A DNA stretch of 52,323 nucleotides from VFZS01 sp964353255 (GCA_964353255.1 CAYGVJ010000015.1:1-52323); one strand, 5' to 3'; counted from the first letter of the stretch, positions 25,112 through 33,756 are shown. A program made the numbers and translations. The notes: generated by a model from the sequence alone, not told the origin.

Positions 25112-25642
25112 ATGGAAATCGTCGCGCATGCCCTCTGGGCAGCCGCTGCCGCCGAGGCGGCTAGTCGAAGGGTGGCGACGCGAATCCGGGTCGCGTGGTT
25201 CGCCGCCTGGGCCCTGTTCCCGGATTTGTTCGCCTTCACCCCGGCAGTCATCGCCGGGTTGTGGTATCGCCTGTCCGGGGCCACTCGCATACACGTTCAT
25301 CACTCAGCGACGCGACGTGGCTGGCTGGACTTCGACCTTTACGAGATCACCCATAGCCTGGTGGTATTTGCGCTGGTGTTCGCGGTTGTGTGGTTGCTTT
25401 TCCGCCGTCCGGTTTGGGAGCTGCTCGGCTGGGCCTTGCATGTTCTGATGGACATCCCTACCCACTCGGCGCATTACCCTACACCGTTCCTTTGGCCACT
25501 TTCCTCGTATCGGTTCATTGGGATTTCCTGGCGTCAGTGGTGGTTCATGGCGCTCAGCTACAGCGCGTTAGCGGTTATATTCCTGCTTCTTTGGATAAGC
25601 CGGCGCCGATCTCGGCAAGTCGGAAAGGCACGCTCGGCTTGA
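25112..25642 (+). CDS. Membrane protein resembling metal-dependent hydrolases (YdjM/LexA-binding type)
   Basis: 176 residues, start ATG 25112 after GGAG (ATG 25097 is an alternative). The membrane segments are separated by polar His/Asp-rich loops: EIVAHALWAAAAAEA, FPDLFAF, THSLVVFALVF and HVLMDIPTHSAHYPTPFLWPL. The pattern of His and Asp next to membrane segments matches the family annotated as inner-membrane metal-dependent hydrolases. Catalytic role and substrate are not established. Confidence 0.72.
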   Translation: MEIVAHALWAAAAAEAASRRVATRIRVAWFAAWALFPDLFAFTPAVIAGLWYRLSGATRIHVHHSATRRGWLDFDLYEITHSLVVFALVFAVVWLLFRRPVWELLGWALHVLMDIPTHSAHYPTPFLWPLSSYRFIGISWRQWWFMALSYSALAVIFLLLWISRRRSRQVGKARSA

Positions 25643-25666
25643 GCGGTCCCGGCTTGCCGGCTACAA

Positions 25667-25696
25667 CTCCAGCAGGTATCCCCGCTTGCCGGTGTT
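25667..25696 (-). repeat. Metallophosphoesterase 3'-end repeat, copy 1
   Basis: Plus-strand core CTCCAGCAGGTATCCCCGCT and following bases; the similarity to the gene end at 34358 extends a few bases further on both sides. Read on the minus strand it encodes the same GKRGYLLEL tail. It lies just beyond the stop of the TonB-dependent receptor gene. Confidence 0.7.
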
Positions 25697-25722
25697 GGCG
25701 CCGTGCCTGCGGCTGACCGTTT

Positions 25723-28700
25723 CTACCACAACAGCTTCAAGCCGAACTGCACCTGCCGCGGCGCGTTGGACTGGCCGCTGACGATCCCGAACGAACTCGA
25801 GGTCACGCTGGTGGTCGGGCCGCTGAACCGCGGATGGTTCCAGGCGTTGAGCGCGTCGGCGCGGAATTGCACGCGGAGCCTCTCAATGGGACGGAAATCC
25901 TTGGAAATGCCCAGGTCCCAGTTGGCGACCTTGTCGTTGCGCAGGTCCGCGGACCGCGGACCCATGCTGCCGATGGTAAACGGATCGGGCTGGGTGAAGG
26001 CGCTGGTGTCGAACCAGCGCGAGAGCCGGTCCTCGGCGCGGCCTTCGAGTTTGGCGCTGTAGCCCTTGGAATTGGCGTACGAGCCGCTGTTGAAGCAGCG
26101 GCAGACATTGTTGGCGGAGATGCCGAAGGCGCCGCCGCTCTGGTAGTTGGTGATGCCTTCGATCGTCCATCCGCCCAGCAGCGCGTCCATCAGGCGAGGT
26201 ACGGACCGGCCGAAGTGCCGGCCCCGTCCGAACGGGAGTTCGTAGACGTAACTGATGATAAAGCGGTGCGGCACGTCCAGATCGGTGATGGAGCGGTTCA
26301 GTCTGATTCGGTAATTGTCCTGAAAACCCCCCTCGCCGTTGTCGATGCTCTTCGACCAGGTGTAGGAACCCCCGAATTGCAGCCCCACGCTGAGCCGTTT
26401 CTTGATGCTGGTCTGCCAGGATTGGTAGGTGGAAGAGGACCCGCTGGCAAACAGCGGGTTCACGTCGAGGAACTGCGGGAAGGGCCGCAGAAGCTGATTG
26501 CGCGCCACGGTCCGGTTGGCGAAAAAGCCCGGCCCGTTCGGCACGTAAAAGGGGTTGTCCACCGTATCCAGGAGCTTGTTGCCGAGCGACATGAGATCCA
26601 GGGGGAGCTGGTTGATCCTGAATGTATCCTCACCCCCGCGCGAAAGCTGCAAGCCCCGCGTGCCCACGTAGGCGGTTTCGAACAGAATACGGGCAGGGAG
26701 TTCGCGCTGGATGGTGAAGTTCCACTGCATCGACCACGGCGTGACCGTGTCCCGGACGGGCGCCTGGATGGGCCCGCCCACAGCGGTCAGCAGTCCTGCG
26801 GAAGCGCCCGGCGGAGGCTGGAAGCCGTTGGGATAGGGATTACGGAGCAGGTTCAGCGGCGTCAGTCCGCCGTCGGCGGTGGTCTGCCACGTGTTCTCGA
26901 CGCGGAATCCGTAAGGTCCGACGGTGCCGATGGCCTCCTGGGGCGACAGCCCGAACAGGTGGCCGTATGCCATGCGGATAACGGTCTTCTCAGTCAACTG
27001 GTAAGCCAGGCCCAGGCGTGGCCCAAGATTGTTCCTGTCGGGAATGTACTGGCTCCTGGGGTGGCCATCGACCCCAACGAACTGCAAGCCGCCCGTCAGG
27101 CCAGGGATCTTCGAGGCCAGTGGGGAGGCGACGAACGGGTCGAACCAGTTGAAACGGTTGAAGCGCTCGGTGCGCGGCTGGTCGTAATCGTAGCGGAGGC
27201 CCAGGTTGAGGGTCAGCTTGCGCGACACCTTCCAGTCATCCTGGAAGTAGCCGGCGTAATAGAAGCTCTGCGCCGCTACGTTCTTCCAGGCCTGATACAG
27301 ATTGCCGCTGGAGCCCGCGCCGAGCAGCAAAGAGGCGAGCGCGTTGCCCGCGGTGGCGCTCGCCGCCGTCGGGTTCGGTCCCTGGGTGAAAGACTGGCTG
27401 AAGCTGAAGCTGGCCGAGGAGCGCGCTTCCCAGACGTTGACGCGGATCAGCCGCCCCTCGAAGCCGTACTTGATCGAATGCGCGCTCCTCACCTGGCTCA
27501 GGCTGCCCAGCAGCGTAAAGTTGTTGAAGCCGCTGCGGCGATGGTCGTTGCCGCCCAGGCTCACGTAACCCGACGGGCTGATGCCCGGAAACATGAGCCG
27601 GTCAGCGGCTTGGTCGATGGATGCGGGCAGGCCCAGTTGGGAGGGACGGAATCCGAGGCCCTGGTTGTTGTAGACGAACAGCGTGCGGGCAAAGCCGGCT
27701 CGCACGTTGAGAACCGTGGTGGCGTTGAGGCTGTGGCTGTAATCCGCGACCGCGTTATGCATGTGATTCTCGGTGATGACGCGGCCCTCGGCGATCCTGA
27801 GATCTTCAGGGAAGAACGCGGCCGGAGCGTCTTTGTTGGTGCGGTGCGAGTACCGGCCGAACACGCGGCGCGAGGGGCTGAGGTTATGATCCACGCGGAC
27901 GTCGAACTGATCCACGTCCAGCGCGCGGGCCCCGGTCTTGAAGAAGTTGTTCTGATTGGTGATGGGGTTGCCGGCCGTGTTGGCCGCCGGGAAGTACTTC
28001 ATGACGTTCGTCGCCACGGGGTCCAACATTTGCGCGGGGATCTGGTTGCCCGGGAACGGATCGCGCACGTAGGCCGAGCCGCTCTGCCTGGTGGAGAAGG
28101 GATTGAAGATGTTGACGAGCTGCCCGTTGGCGGCGAAGGTCTTCGAGAAATCCCCGCTGCGTTGCAGGTTCGTGGGGACGGTTTGAGTGGTCGAGGAGGC
28201 GCTGCGCTCGCGCAGCCCGGCGTAATCGAACAGGAAGAAGGTCTTGTCGCGGCGGATCGGGCCGGAGATGTCGCCGCCGAACTGGTTGCGCTTGAAGCTG
28301 GTCAGCGGCACGTTGTTCTTGTTGGAGAAGAAGCTGTTGGCATCGAACTCGGAGTTGCGCAGGAATTCGATCGCGCTCCCGTGCCAGGCGTTGCCGCCCG
28401 AGCGATAGACCACGTTCAGGATGGAGCCCTGGCTGCGGCCGAACTCGGCCGGTGGATTCGCCCCCATCACCTTGAACTCGGCGATCGACTCCACCGACGG
28501 GAACACCGAGACGCCGCCAGCCCCGTTCACGGTCGGATGGGAAGCTGCCACGCCGTCCACCATGGTGTCCAGCATGCGCACGCGCGCGCCGTTGACCGAG
28601 TAGCGCATGTCGTCGTAGTTGATGCCGACCGTACCCGAGACGCCCGGTGTCAGGAAGACAAGCGCGTACGGGTTGCGCGTGTTCAACGGCAGGTTGACGA

Positions 28701-29127
28701 TCTCGCGGTTCTCCACCACCTTGCCGACCGACGACGTGCTCGCCTCGAGCAGCGCCGCTTCGGCGGTGACGGTCACCGACTCGGTGACTTCGCCGACCTG
28801 GAGCGCGACGTTGATGGTGATGTCCTGGCTCACCTGAACTTCGAGCGCTTCGCCCACGTACTTCTTGAAGCCGCGCGCTTCGACGGTGAGCAGATATCGG
28901 CCGGGCGGCAGATTCGTCAGGACGTAACGGCCGGCGGCATCGGCGACCGCGGTCTGTTGAATGTTGCGCTGCGTCTCAGTCGCCACTACCTGAGCGCCGG
29001 CGATGGAAGCCTGCGTCGGGTCCGTGACCACACCGCGGATGGACGCGGTGTAGGACTGTGCGAAGACTGCGGTCCCCGCAGTGGCTAAGAGAAAAGCGAA
29101 GAAGGTCCGTAGCCCAGTCTTGCCCAT
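25723..29127 (-). CDS. TonB-dependent receptor, Oar-like
   Basis: 1134 residues. The signal peptide (FFAFLLATAGTAVFAQ) is followed by a carboxypeptidase-regulatory-like domain (about 28-110: ASIRGVVTDPTQASIAGAQV, ADAAGRYVLTNLPPGRYLL), a plug (about 120-240, GINYDDMRYSVNGARV) and a large barrel ending in an aromatic residue (VQFGLKLLW). Same architecture as the receptor at 12148 but clearly divergent, so they are paralogues. Substrate unknown. It sits between copies 1 and 2 of the metallophosphoesterase 3'-end repeat, possibly as an inserted module. Confidence 0.93.
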   Translation of the reverse strand: MGKTGLRTFFAFLLATAGTAVFAQSYTASIRGVVTDPTQASIAGAQVVATETQRNIQQTAVADAAGRYVLTNLPPGRYLLTVEARGFKKYVGEALEVQVSQDITINVALQVGEVTESVTVTAEAALLEASTSSVGKVVENREIVNLPLNTRNPYALVFLTPGVSGTVGINYDDMRYSVNGARVRMLDTMVDGVAASHPTVNGAGGVSVFPSVESIAEFKVMGANPPAEFGRSQGSILNVVYRSGGNAWHGSAIEFLRNSEFDANSFFSNKNNVPLTSFKRNQFGGDISGPIRRDKTFFLFDYAGLRERSASSTTQTVPTNLQRSGDFSKTFAANGQLVNIFNPFSTRQSGSAYVRDPFPGNQIPAQMLDPVATNVMKYFPAANTAGNPITNQNNFFKTGARALDVDQFDVRVDHNLSPSRRVFGRYSHRTNKDAPAAFFPEDLRIAEGRVITENHMHNAVADYSHSLNATTVLNVRAGFARTLFVYNNQGLGFRPSQLGLPASIDQAADRLMFPGISPSGYVSLGGNDHRRSGFNNFTLLGSLSQVRSAHSIKYGFEGRLIRVNVWEARSSASFSFSQSFTQGPNPTAASATAGNALASLLLGAGSSGNLYQAWKNVAAQSFYYAGYFQDDWKVSRKLTLNLGLRYDYDQPRTERFNRFNWFDPFVASPLASKIPGLTGGLQFVGVDGHPRSQYIPDRNNLGPRLGLAYQLTEKTVIRMAYGHLFGLSPQEAIGTVGPYGFRVENTWQTTADGGLTPLNLLRNPYPNGFQPPPGASAGLLTAVGGPIQAPVRDTVTPWSMQWNFTIQRELPARILFETAYVGTRGLQLSRGGEDTFRINQLPLDLMSLGNKLLDTVDNPFYVPNGPGFFANRTVARNQLLRPFPQFLDVNPLFASGSSSTYQSWQTSIKKRLSVGLQFGGSYTWSKSIDNGEGGFQDNYRIRLNRSITDLDVPHRFIISYVYELPFGRGRHFGRSVPRLMDALLGGWTIEGITNYQSGGAFGISANNVCRCFNSGSYANSKGYSAKLEGRAEDRLSRWFDTSAFTQPDPFTIGSMGPRSADLRNDKVANWDLGISKDFRPIERLRVQFRADALNAWNHPRFSGPTTSVTSSSFGIVSGQSNAPRQVQFGLKLLW

Positions 29128-29204
29128 GAGGTACGAGTGCCATAACCGTTAGAGATCTGTCAAGTGAAGAGGACAGGGCAGATCGGGCTCTCCGCCTTTC
29201 ACAC

Positions 29205-29234
29205 CTCTAGCAGGTATCCCCGCTTGCCGGCGTT
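29205..29234 (-). repeat. Metallophosphoesterase 3'-end repeat, copy 2
   Basis: Thirty bases differing from copy 1 at two or three positions (CTCTAGCAGGTATCCCCGCT at the start). It lies between the TonB-dependent receptor and the WD40 gene, in the same orientation as the other copies. Confidence 0.7.
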
Positions 29235-29254
29235 CAGGAGTCAGAATGGCCGCC

Positions 29255-31327
29255 TCATTGCGGCACGAAGCGGACGCCGAACAGCCCGTCGCGCTTCGCC
29301 ACCCACTGACGGAGCAGCGCGCCGCTGGCCGCGTCCCAGGCCCGCACGCTGCGGTCGTCGCCACCGGAAACCACCTGCGCTCCATCCCGGCTGAAGACCA
29401 CCGCATTGACCCTGCCTGTGTGCCCGTCCAGCCGCTGCAACTCCTGGCCCCTCTCAAGGTCCCACAACCGCACCGTCCCGTCCGCGCCGGCGGAAGCGAC
29501 CATGCGTCCGTCTGGGTTGACAGCGACGCTCGTAACGGGCCCGCTGTGACCCGAGAGGCAATGGACCTCGGCCCGGCTCGCCACCTCCCACACGCGAACG
29601 GTGGCGTCCTCGCTCCCGGAAACCAGCCGGTCCCCGGCGGGGCTGAAAACCACGCTGGTGACTGGCCCGCCGTGGCCCGCCAGGCGGGTAATGACCTGGC
29701 TGCGGTGGAGATCCCACAACGCGATCCCGTCGCCGCCCGTGGCCAGCAGTGCGCCGTCGGGGCTGAACGCCGCGCAGGTTAGAGGGCCCGGGTGATGGGT
29801 GAGGTTTGGCAGTCGCCCCACCGTCTCCGTCCCCCTCACCCAGAGCTGAAGCCCCTTCTTGTGCGCCACAACCACCATGTTCCCATCTGGGCTGATGGCG
29901 ACGCCCCTCGGGTCCAACTCCATCCTAAACGAGCGCAGGCGCTTCCCTGAGGCCGCGTCATAGACGAAAATGCCCCCTGGGTCGGCCGTGGCCAGTACGG
30001 AGGTCTCGGAGGCAAACGCGCAGCAGAGGGAACCCTCCAGGCCGAAGGCCGCGACGAACGTGTATGCCCCCAGGAACGAGATGGGTCTTCCCCACCGCTC
30101 CTGGCCGGTCGAGGGATCCAACACCAGAATGTCCCAGCCCGCCTGCACCGCCAGGAGCTGGCCGTTGGGACTGAAGCCCACGGCTCGCACCTTGCGCGGC
30201 ATAAATGCGGAAATGACGTAGAAAGCCGCTGCCACCAGGGCAAAGAGAACGAGGAACGCACCGAGGATGAGGAACACGGCCTGCGCAGCCTCGGGCAGCT
30301 TCGAGATTGCAGCCCGCCCCTCAATGCGGAATTCACCGGCTTCCTGACGCCACAGCTCGCGCCCGCTGTTGAGCGACCACACCCGCACCGTCCGGTCACG
30401 ACCGCAGGACGCCGCCAGACCGCGCGCCAGGTGCAGGTCTACACTCGTAACGGTCCCTTCATGTCCTGCGAGCCGTTGCGCCGGCCCGGAGCCGGCGAGC
30501 GTGCGCACCGAGATCACGGAATCCTCCGCCGCCGCGGCGATCAGCGTTTCATCCGGCCCGAAAGCCAGGTGGATCAGCGGCCCCCGGTTGCCACCCCACT
30601 GCCGCAGTTCCCGGTCCGTGGCGATGTCCCACAACCTCGCGGTCCCATTTGCGCCGCCGGCCGCGAGCGACTTCCCATCCGGGGAGAAAGCCAGACTGGT
30701 GATCCCTCCAGCGCGCCCTGTGAGCAGCGTGATCTCCCGCCGGCTGGCAACCTCGAAAACCCGGACTGCGCCGTCCGCATGTCCCGCCGCCAGGAGCCGC
30801 GCCTCGCCGCTGAAGGCCAGGCTCAATACGGGGCTGCCGCGCGGCTCGAAGCCCGCCAGGACAGCGCCTGTGGACGCATCTGCCACATTTACTTTCCCGT
30901 CCCAGTGACCGCAGGCCAGCCTGCTCCCGTCCGGGCTGAAGACGATACTGGTGACCCACACTGCGTTCTTCAGATCCGGCGATTTCGTTTGCTGCCCGGT
31001 TCGGGTCTCGAACAGTCTCACGGCTCCGTTCTGCTGCCCCACGCCAACCAGGCGCCCGTCCGGGCTGAGCGCCACGCTCTCCAGCGGCGGCAGTTCGCTG
31101 GGCGGGAATTCGCGGACGAGCCGCCCGCTCGCGGCATCCCAGATCCGGATCTTTCCGTGGTCGTGCGCCGAGACCAGCCACTGGCCATCCGGGCTGAACG
31201 CCACGCCGCGGGGCTCGCCCAGATACACGTCGAGAATGAGCACCGGCAGCGTTAGCCCGATAATCACCAACACTCGCAGCAGCCAGCGCCGCCGCTCCGC
31301 CAGGGTGCGTGCTTTCGCGGTTTTCAT
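29255..31327 (-). CDS. WD40-repeat protein with two membrane segments
   Basis: 690 residues. A membrane segment near the N-terminus (LLRVLVIIGLTLPVLILDVYL) is followed by one propeller's worth of WD40 blades (about 38-330; repeated 'LAFSPDGxxLAxGxxDGxVRxWD'), a second membrane segment (about 350-380, VFLILGAFLVLFALVAAAFY) and a second set of blades (about 385-685). So two beta-propellers are separated by a membrane anchor, which is unusual. No enzymatic domain is present; a scaffold role is likely. ATG 31327 has GAGG upstream. It is bracketed by repeat copies 2 and 3. Confidence 0.9.
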   Translation of the reverse strand: MKTAKARTLAERRRWLLRVLVIIGLTLPVLILDVYLGEPRGVAFSPDGQWLVSAHDHGKIRIWDAASGRLVREFPPSELPPLESVALSPDGRLVGVGQQNGAVRLFETRTGQQTKSPDLKNAVWVTSIVFSPDGSRLACGHWDGKVNVADASTGAVLAGFEPRGSPVLSLAFSGEARLLAAGHADGAVRVFEVASRREITLLTGRAGGITSLAFSPDGKSLAAGGANGTARLWDIATDRELRQWGGNRGPLIHLAFGPDETLIAAAAEDSVISVRTLAGSGPAQRLAGHEGTVTSVDLHLARGLAASCGRDRTVRVWSLNSGRELWRQEAGEFRIEGRAAISKLPEAAQAVFLILGAFLVLFALVAAAFYVISAFMPRKVRAVGFSPNGQLLAVQAGWDILVLDPSTGQERWGRPISFLGAYTFVAAFGLEGSLCCAFASETSVLATADPGGIFVYDAASGKRLRSFRMELDPRGVAISPDGNMVVVAHKKGLQLWVRGTETVGRLPNLTHHPGPLTCAAFSPDGALLATGGDGIALWDLHRSQVITRLAGHGGPVTSVVFSPAGDRLVSGSEDATVRVWEVASRAEVHCLSGHSGPVTSVAVNPDGRMVASAGADGTVRLWDLERGQELQRLDGHTGRVNAVVFSRDGAQVVSGGDDRSVRAWDAASGALLRQWVAKRDGLFGVRFVPQ

Positions 31328-31379
31328 CCGCTGACCTCAATATGCGTACACCGGCAAGAATGCCTGTGCCGCCTCACAG

Positions 31380-31444
31380 CTCCAGCAGGTATCCGTGCTT
31401 GCCGGCGTTGATGCCGCGCATTGCGCCGAGCTGCGCCGTGGCGC
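31380..31444 (-). repeat. Metallophosphoesterase 3'-end repeat, copy 3
   Basis: About 65 bases, roughly 90% identical to 34358-34422, the end of the metallophosphoesterase gene; on the minus strand it still reads GINAGKHGYLLEL. It is fused directly to the arm of a truncated attC site, replacing that site's outer half. Confidence 0.88.
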
Positions 31445-31491
31445 TCAGGCGGCCGTGCTTTTCGCGGGTCGCCTGGAGCGCCGGGTTAGGC
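31428..31491 (-). other. attC site D, truncated
   Basis: Core GTTAGGC (plus strand 31485-31491; R'' on the coding strand) and both stem arms with the one-base bulge are present, but the opposite core is replaced by the metallophosphoesterase-derived repeat. The TAA stop of the antitoxin gene lies inside its GCCTAAC box. Confidence 0.75.
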
Positions 31492-31788
31492 CGTTTTCGT
31501 GGGTGGGCCGCTCTGCGGTCTGCTCTCGTTGCCGCCTTCCACCTCTCGCCACAAGTCCTCGTGGCGGATGCCAGCCCCCGCTCGAATGCGTTGCCGAGCC
31601 GCATTTAGAAGCGTTCGCAGTCGCGGCGAGTAGGCCAAAACCAAGCGTTCCAGCTCTTCTTCATCGTCAATCGCCAGCAAAGCCCCCACAGGCTTCCCAC
31701 CCCGAGTGACAACCACCGGGCCGTGCTCGGCCGACCTCAGGTAAGCGCTGAAATGTGCCTTGATATCCGCCACCGAAGCGATCTTCAT
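31486..31788 (-). CDS. Phd/YefM-type antitoxin
   Basis: 100 residues. Start ATG 31788 gives the typical Phd N-terminus MKIASVADIKAHFSAYL followed by GPVVVTRGGKPVGALLAIDDEEELERL. The protein would bind DNA as a dimer and neutralise the RelE-like toxin encoded just before it. The start overlaps the toxin stop (ATGA). The C-terminal 30 residues (RAGAGIRHEDLWREVEGGNE) form the toxin-binding tail. The stop codon falls inside attC D, so the cassette boundary defines the gene end. Confidence 0.9.
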   Translation of the reverse strand: MKIASVADIKAHFSAYLRSAEHGPVVVTRGGKPVGALLAIDDEEELERLVLAYSPRLRTLLNAARQRIRAGAGIRHEDLWREVEGGNESRPQSGPPTKTA

Positions 31789-32108
31789 AGCTTGATCTTC
31801 TCCCGTCCGATCACCAGCCGGTCCCGCTCTTTGGTCCCGATTGCCAGGATCTGCACTTCCCGGCGCTCGTGGCTCACCGCATAGAACACCCGAAAACGGT
31901 TCTCCCGACCAAACCGGAGCTCCCACAAGGCTTCGAACGCGACCGGTCGTTGCAGTGGCTTTCGGTTTCGCGTTTCTTTGTCCGGCTGGAACCGCAACTG
32001 CTCTTCGATGGTCATCCGGATCAGGGGGCGATAGGTGCGCTCGATCGCTCGCAGGTGCGCTTTGACTTCCGGGTCGTAGACTAGTGCGAACGGTCGCCTG
32101 CCGGCCAT
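31785..32108 (-). CDS. RelE/ParE-family toxin
   Basis: 107 residues with the RelE-like fold pattern: FALVYDPEVKAHLRAIERTY, KPLQRPVAFEALWELRFGRENRFRVFYAV and EVQILAIGTKERDRLVIGREKI. RelE relatives cleave mRNA on the ribosome. The toxin gene comes first and the antitoxin second, the reverse of the commonest order. ATG 32108 is 90 bases after the preceding attC core. Confidence 0.88.
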   Translation of the reverse strand: MAGRRPFALVYDPEVKAHLRAIERTYRPLIRMTIEEQLRFQPDKETRNRKPLQRPVAFEALWELRFGRENRFRVFYAVSHERREVQILAIGTKERDRLVIGREKIKL

Positions 32109-32197
32109 TGATGACCATTATTATGGTCATACCGCACCGGCCGTTGTCAATCCGGCCGCGGTCCTCTCCCGCTGGGAAGAACGGGGGCAGCCAAGCG

Positions 32198-32262
32198 GCC
32201 CAACGAGTTCGGCGCTCAAGCGGCGGTGCTTTTCGCGGGCCGCCTGGAGCGCCGGGTTAGCG
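32198..32262 (-). other. attC site C
   Basis: 65 bases. Outer cores GCCCAAC (32198-32204, R' as GTTGGGC on the coding strand) and GTTAGCG (32256-32262). The inner stem GGCGCTC/GAGCGCC has one unpaired G on the plus-strand 3' arm, and the apical loop contains CTTTT. Plus strand is the foldable (bottom) strand, so the site points with the minus-strand genes. Confidence 0.82.
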
Positions 32263-32263
32263 G

Positions 32264-32503
32264 TCAGCCAGCGGAGCGCCGCCGGCCGATCTTCGGAGCG
32301 CGGTCGCGAATGATGTGCCCGAGCGCCCGAAGAGCTTTGTTTACCGAGCTCGGGTCGGGAAACACTTCAGCAACGTCGGGGTCAAGGACTACCATCACCG
32401 TGTCGTCTGCAAACCGACTCGCGTATTTCCCGCGAACGCCGGCGGAAAAGTCGTACTCCGGCAGCATCTCCTCGGATTCGTGCCTAGAGCGTACCTTCCT
32501 CAT
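32264..32503 (-). CDS. BrnT-partner antitoxin (CopG/BrnA-like)
   Basis: 79 residues from ATG 32503. The recognisable block is EMLPEYDFSAGVRGKYASRF followed by DTVMVVLDPDVAEVFPDPSSVNKALRALG, typical of the antitoxins encoded behind brnT genes. It overlaps brnT by 20 bases. A close paralogue lies in the first cassette (33529-33756). The stop is one base from the attC C core. Confidence 0.85.
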   Translation of the reverse strand: MRKVRSRHESEEMLPEYDFSAGVRGKYASRFADDTVMVVLDPDVAEVFPDPSSVNKALRALGHIIRDRAPKIGRRRSAG

Positions 32504-32768
32504 ACTCTCTCCGTTCACCTCGGGTGGCGAGTCTCGCGCTGATGATTCGAATCGTCTCCCCGACTTCCGAATGTACCACAACCAGGGTTCGATCACGAGC
32601 CGACCGTCCAACAGTCACGAATCGACCCTCCTCGGCTGAATGGAGCGGGTCGCTGATGGTAACGGAGAGGACATCTCGAAACACCCACGCCGCCTCTTCA
32701 AAGCTGACGCCGTGCTTCCGCAGATTCGAGCGAGCCTTCTCCGGGTTCCAGCGAAGAACCGGTCCCAT
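32484..32768 (-). CDS. brnT: BrnT-family toxin
   Basis: 94 residues with the BrnT signature: RWNPEKARSNLRKHGVSFEE, VFRDVLSVTISDP, RFVTVGRSARDRTLVVVHS and IRIISARLATRGERREYEE. BrnT is an RNase toxin with a RelE-like fold. ATG 32768 is 29 bases after the attC B core, a short leader typical of integron cassettes. The partner antitoxin gene overlaps its end. Confidence 0.92.
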   Translation of the reverse strand: MGPVLRWNPEKARSNLRKHGVSFEEAAWVFRDVLSVTISDPLHSAEEGRFVTVGRSARDRTLVVVHSEVGETIRIISARLATRGERREYEEGTL

Positions 32769-32796
32769 ATCCCTTGATTGTCCCCTCCCATCTGAG

Positions 32797-32860
32797 GGCT
32801 GACGGCTGGCCGCTCAGACGCCCGTGCTTTTTGCGGGTCGCCTGGAGCGGCGTGTTAGGC
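32797..32860 (-). other. attC site B
   Basis: 64 bases, from GGCTGAC (32797-32803; a GTTRRRY core with one substitution) to GTTAGGC (32854-32860). Stem CCGCTC/GAGCGG and CCCGT-type apical stem with GCTTTTT loop; unpaired T and G on the plus-strand 3' arm, as in folded attC bottom strands. Confidence 0.82.
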
Positions 32861-32885
32861 ATCGCCCGTTCCTATCTGCGGTGCC

Positions 32886-33230
32886 TCATTGAGAACTACC
32901 GGCCCCCAGAAGGCTCGCCACCGAATCGATGATCTGCCGGAATGGTTCCGACTTCAGGTTGCCAACCTGCGCCGCGATCAAGTCCCGGCTGGCGGTAAAA
33001 AGCCTGCCAGGCCGCGCATAGCTCGTGACGCGCAGGGAGCCCGCGGCGAAGCTGGCGTCGTCGGGCTTGATGGCCCGGGCGTCCCCGTAAGGCTGGCTGG
33101 TGACTTGGCACAGGATCCAGTCCCCACGGCCAGCGTCGGTAAGAACCACGGCCGGGCGCAGCTTGGTCTGTGACAGGTCCGAGAATGGGAAGCGCACCAC
33201 CACTACCGCCCCTGGTCTAGGTGCGACCAT
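32886..33230 (-). CDS. mazF: MazF/PemK-family endoribonuclease toxin
   Basis: 114 residues. MazF pattern: PGAVVVVRFPFSDLSQTKLRPAVVL, ILCQVTSQPYGDARAIKPDD and SYARPGRLFTASRDLIAAQVG. Members cut RNA at short motifs. It is translated from a start overlapping the preceding antitoxin gene by 28 bases. The stop is 26 bases before attC B. Confidence 0.92.
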   Translation of the reverse strand: MVAPRPGAVVVVRFPFSDLSQTKLRPAVVLTDAGRGDWILCQVTSQPYGDARAIKPDDASFAAGSLRVTSYARPGRLFTASRDLIAAQVGNLKSEPFRQIIDSVASLLGAGSSQ

Positions 33231-33424
33231 GCCTCCTCCTCCTCCGGGCGGTTCCAGTCCTCGGCAAGCGCCGCCTCGCTCAGCAGCGCACTCTCGGGCG
33301 CGCGCACAGCCGGGCGGTCTCCTAAGATCGTCACGAGCGCACGCCGCGCCGACGGGAGATGCACGGGCTCGAGCAGCCGCAGGTTGCCCTGCTCATCGAT
33401 CACAGCTTCGACTGTTCGAATCAT
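33203..33424 (-). CDS. Antitoxin paired with MazF-like toxin
   Basis: 73 residues. The N-terminal MIRTVEAVIDEQGNLRLLEP matches the beta-rich N-domain of small antitoxins of the DUF104/AbrB-like kind; the acidic tail (AEDWNRPEEEEAWSHLDQGR) is typical of the toxin-binding region. It comes first in the module and overlaps the toxin gene. Its start lies 47 bases after the attC A core. Confidence 0.82.
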   Translation of the reverse strand: MIRTVEAVIDEQGNLRLLEPVHLPSARRALVTILGDRPAVRAPESALLSEAALAEDWNRPEEEEAWSHLDQGR

Positions 33425-33470
33425 GTGTCTGTGCCTCTGTGCGCAGTGTACACTATCCCGGGCCGCGCCT

Positions 33471-33534
33471 GCCTAACGCCCAAGCGCTCAGGCGCCCGTG
33501 CTTTTTACGGGTCGCCTGGCGCGCCTGGTCAGGC
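33471..33534 (-). other. attC site A
   Basis: 64 bases, GCCTAAC (33471-33477; perfect GTTAGGC on the coding strand) to GTCAGGC (33528-33534). Inner stem with CCCGT/ACGGG around a GCTTTTT loop, one unpaired T and one unpaired G on the plus-strand 3' arm. The TGA stop of the preceding antitoxin gene is inside the GCCTGAC box. Confidence 0.85.
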
Positions 33535-33756
33535 CGGCCTATTCGTCGGGACGTTCTCCTTGGCCACGTCCAGAAGTAGTCGCAGCACACGGTTGACAGA
33601 GGCGGAATCCTTGAAAACCTTCGCGAGATCGGGCTCAAGAAAAATGACGTTGGTTCCTGCCTTGTAAGCTTCGTGATGCTTCCCTCGTACACCGTGAGCA
33701 AAGTCGTACTCCGGCAGGATGTCCTCGTCCCCTTCAGGATTGACGTTTTGACTCAT
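33529..33756 (-). CDS. BrnT-partner antitoxin (CopG/BrnA-like), paralogue
   Basis: 75 residues from ATG 33756. It shares LPEYDFAHGVRGKHHEAYKAG and VIFLEPDLAKVFKDSASVNRVLRLL with the antitoxin at 32264, showing that the first and third cassettes carry related modules. It overlaps brnT by 23 bases and ends inside attC A. Confidence 0.85.
   Translation of the reverse strand: MSQNVNPEGDEDILPEYDFAHGVRGKHHEAYKAGTNVIFLEPDLAKVFKDSASVNRVLRLLLDVAKENVPTNRPA

Noticed and set aside
25834..29088. 1084-residue open frame on the plus strand, antisense to the TonB-dependent receptor
   Set aside because: Composition is Arg/Ala/Gly/Val-rich with no domain; it is a GC-rich shadow of the real gene, which has clear signal, plug and barrel.
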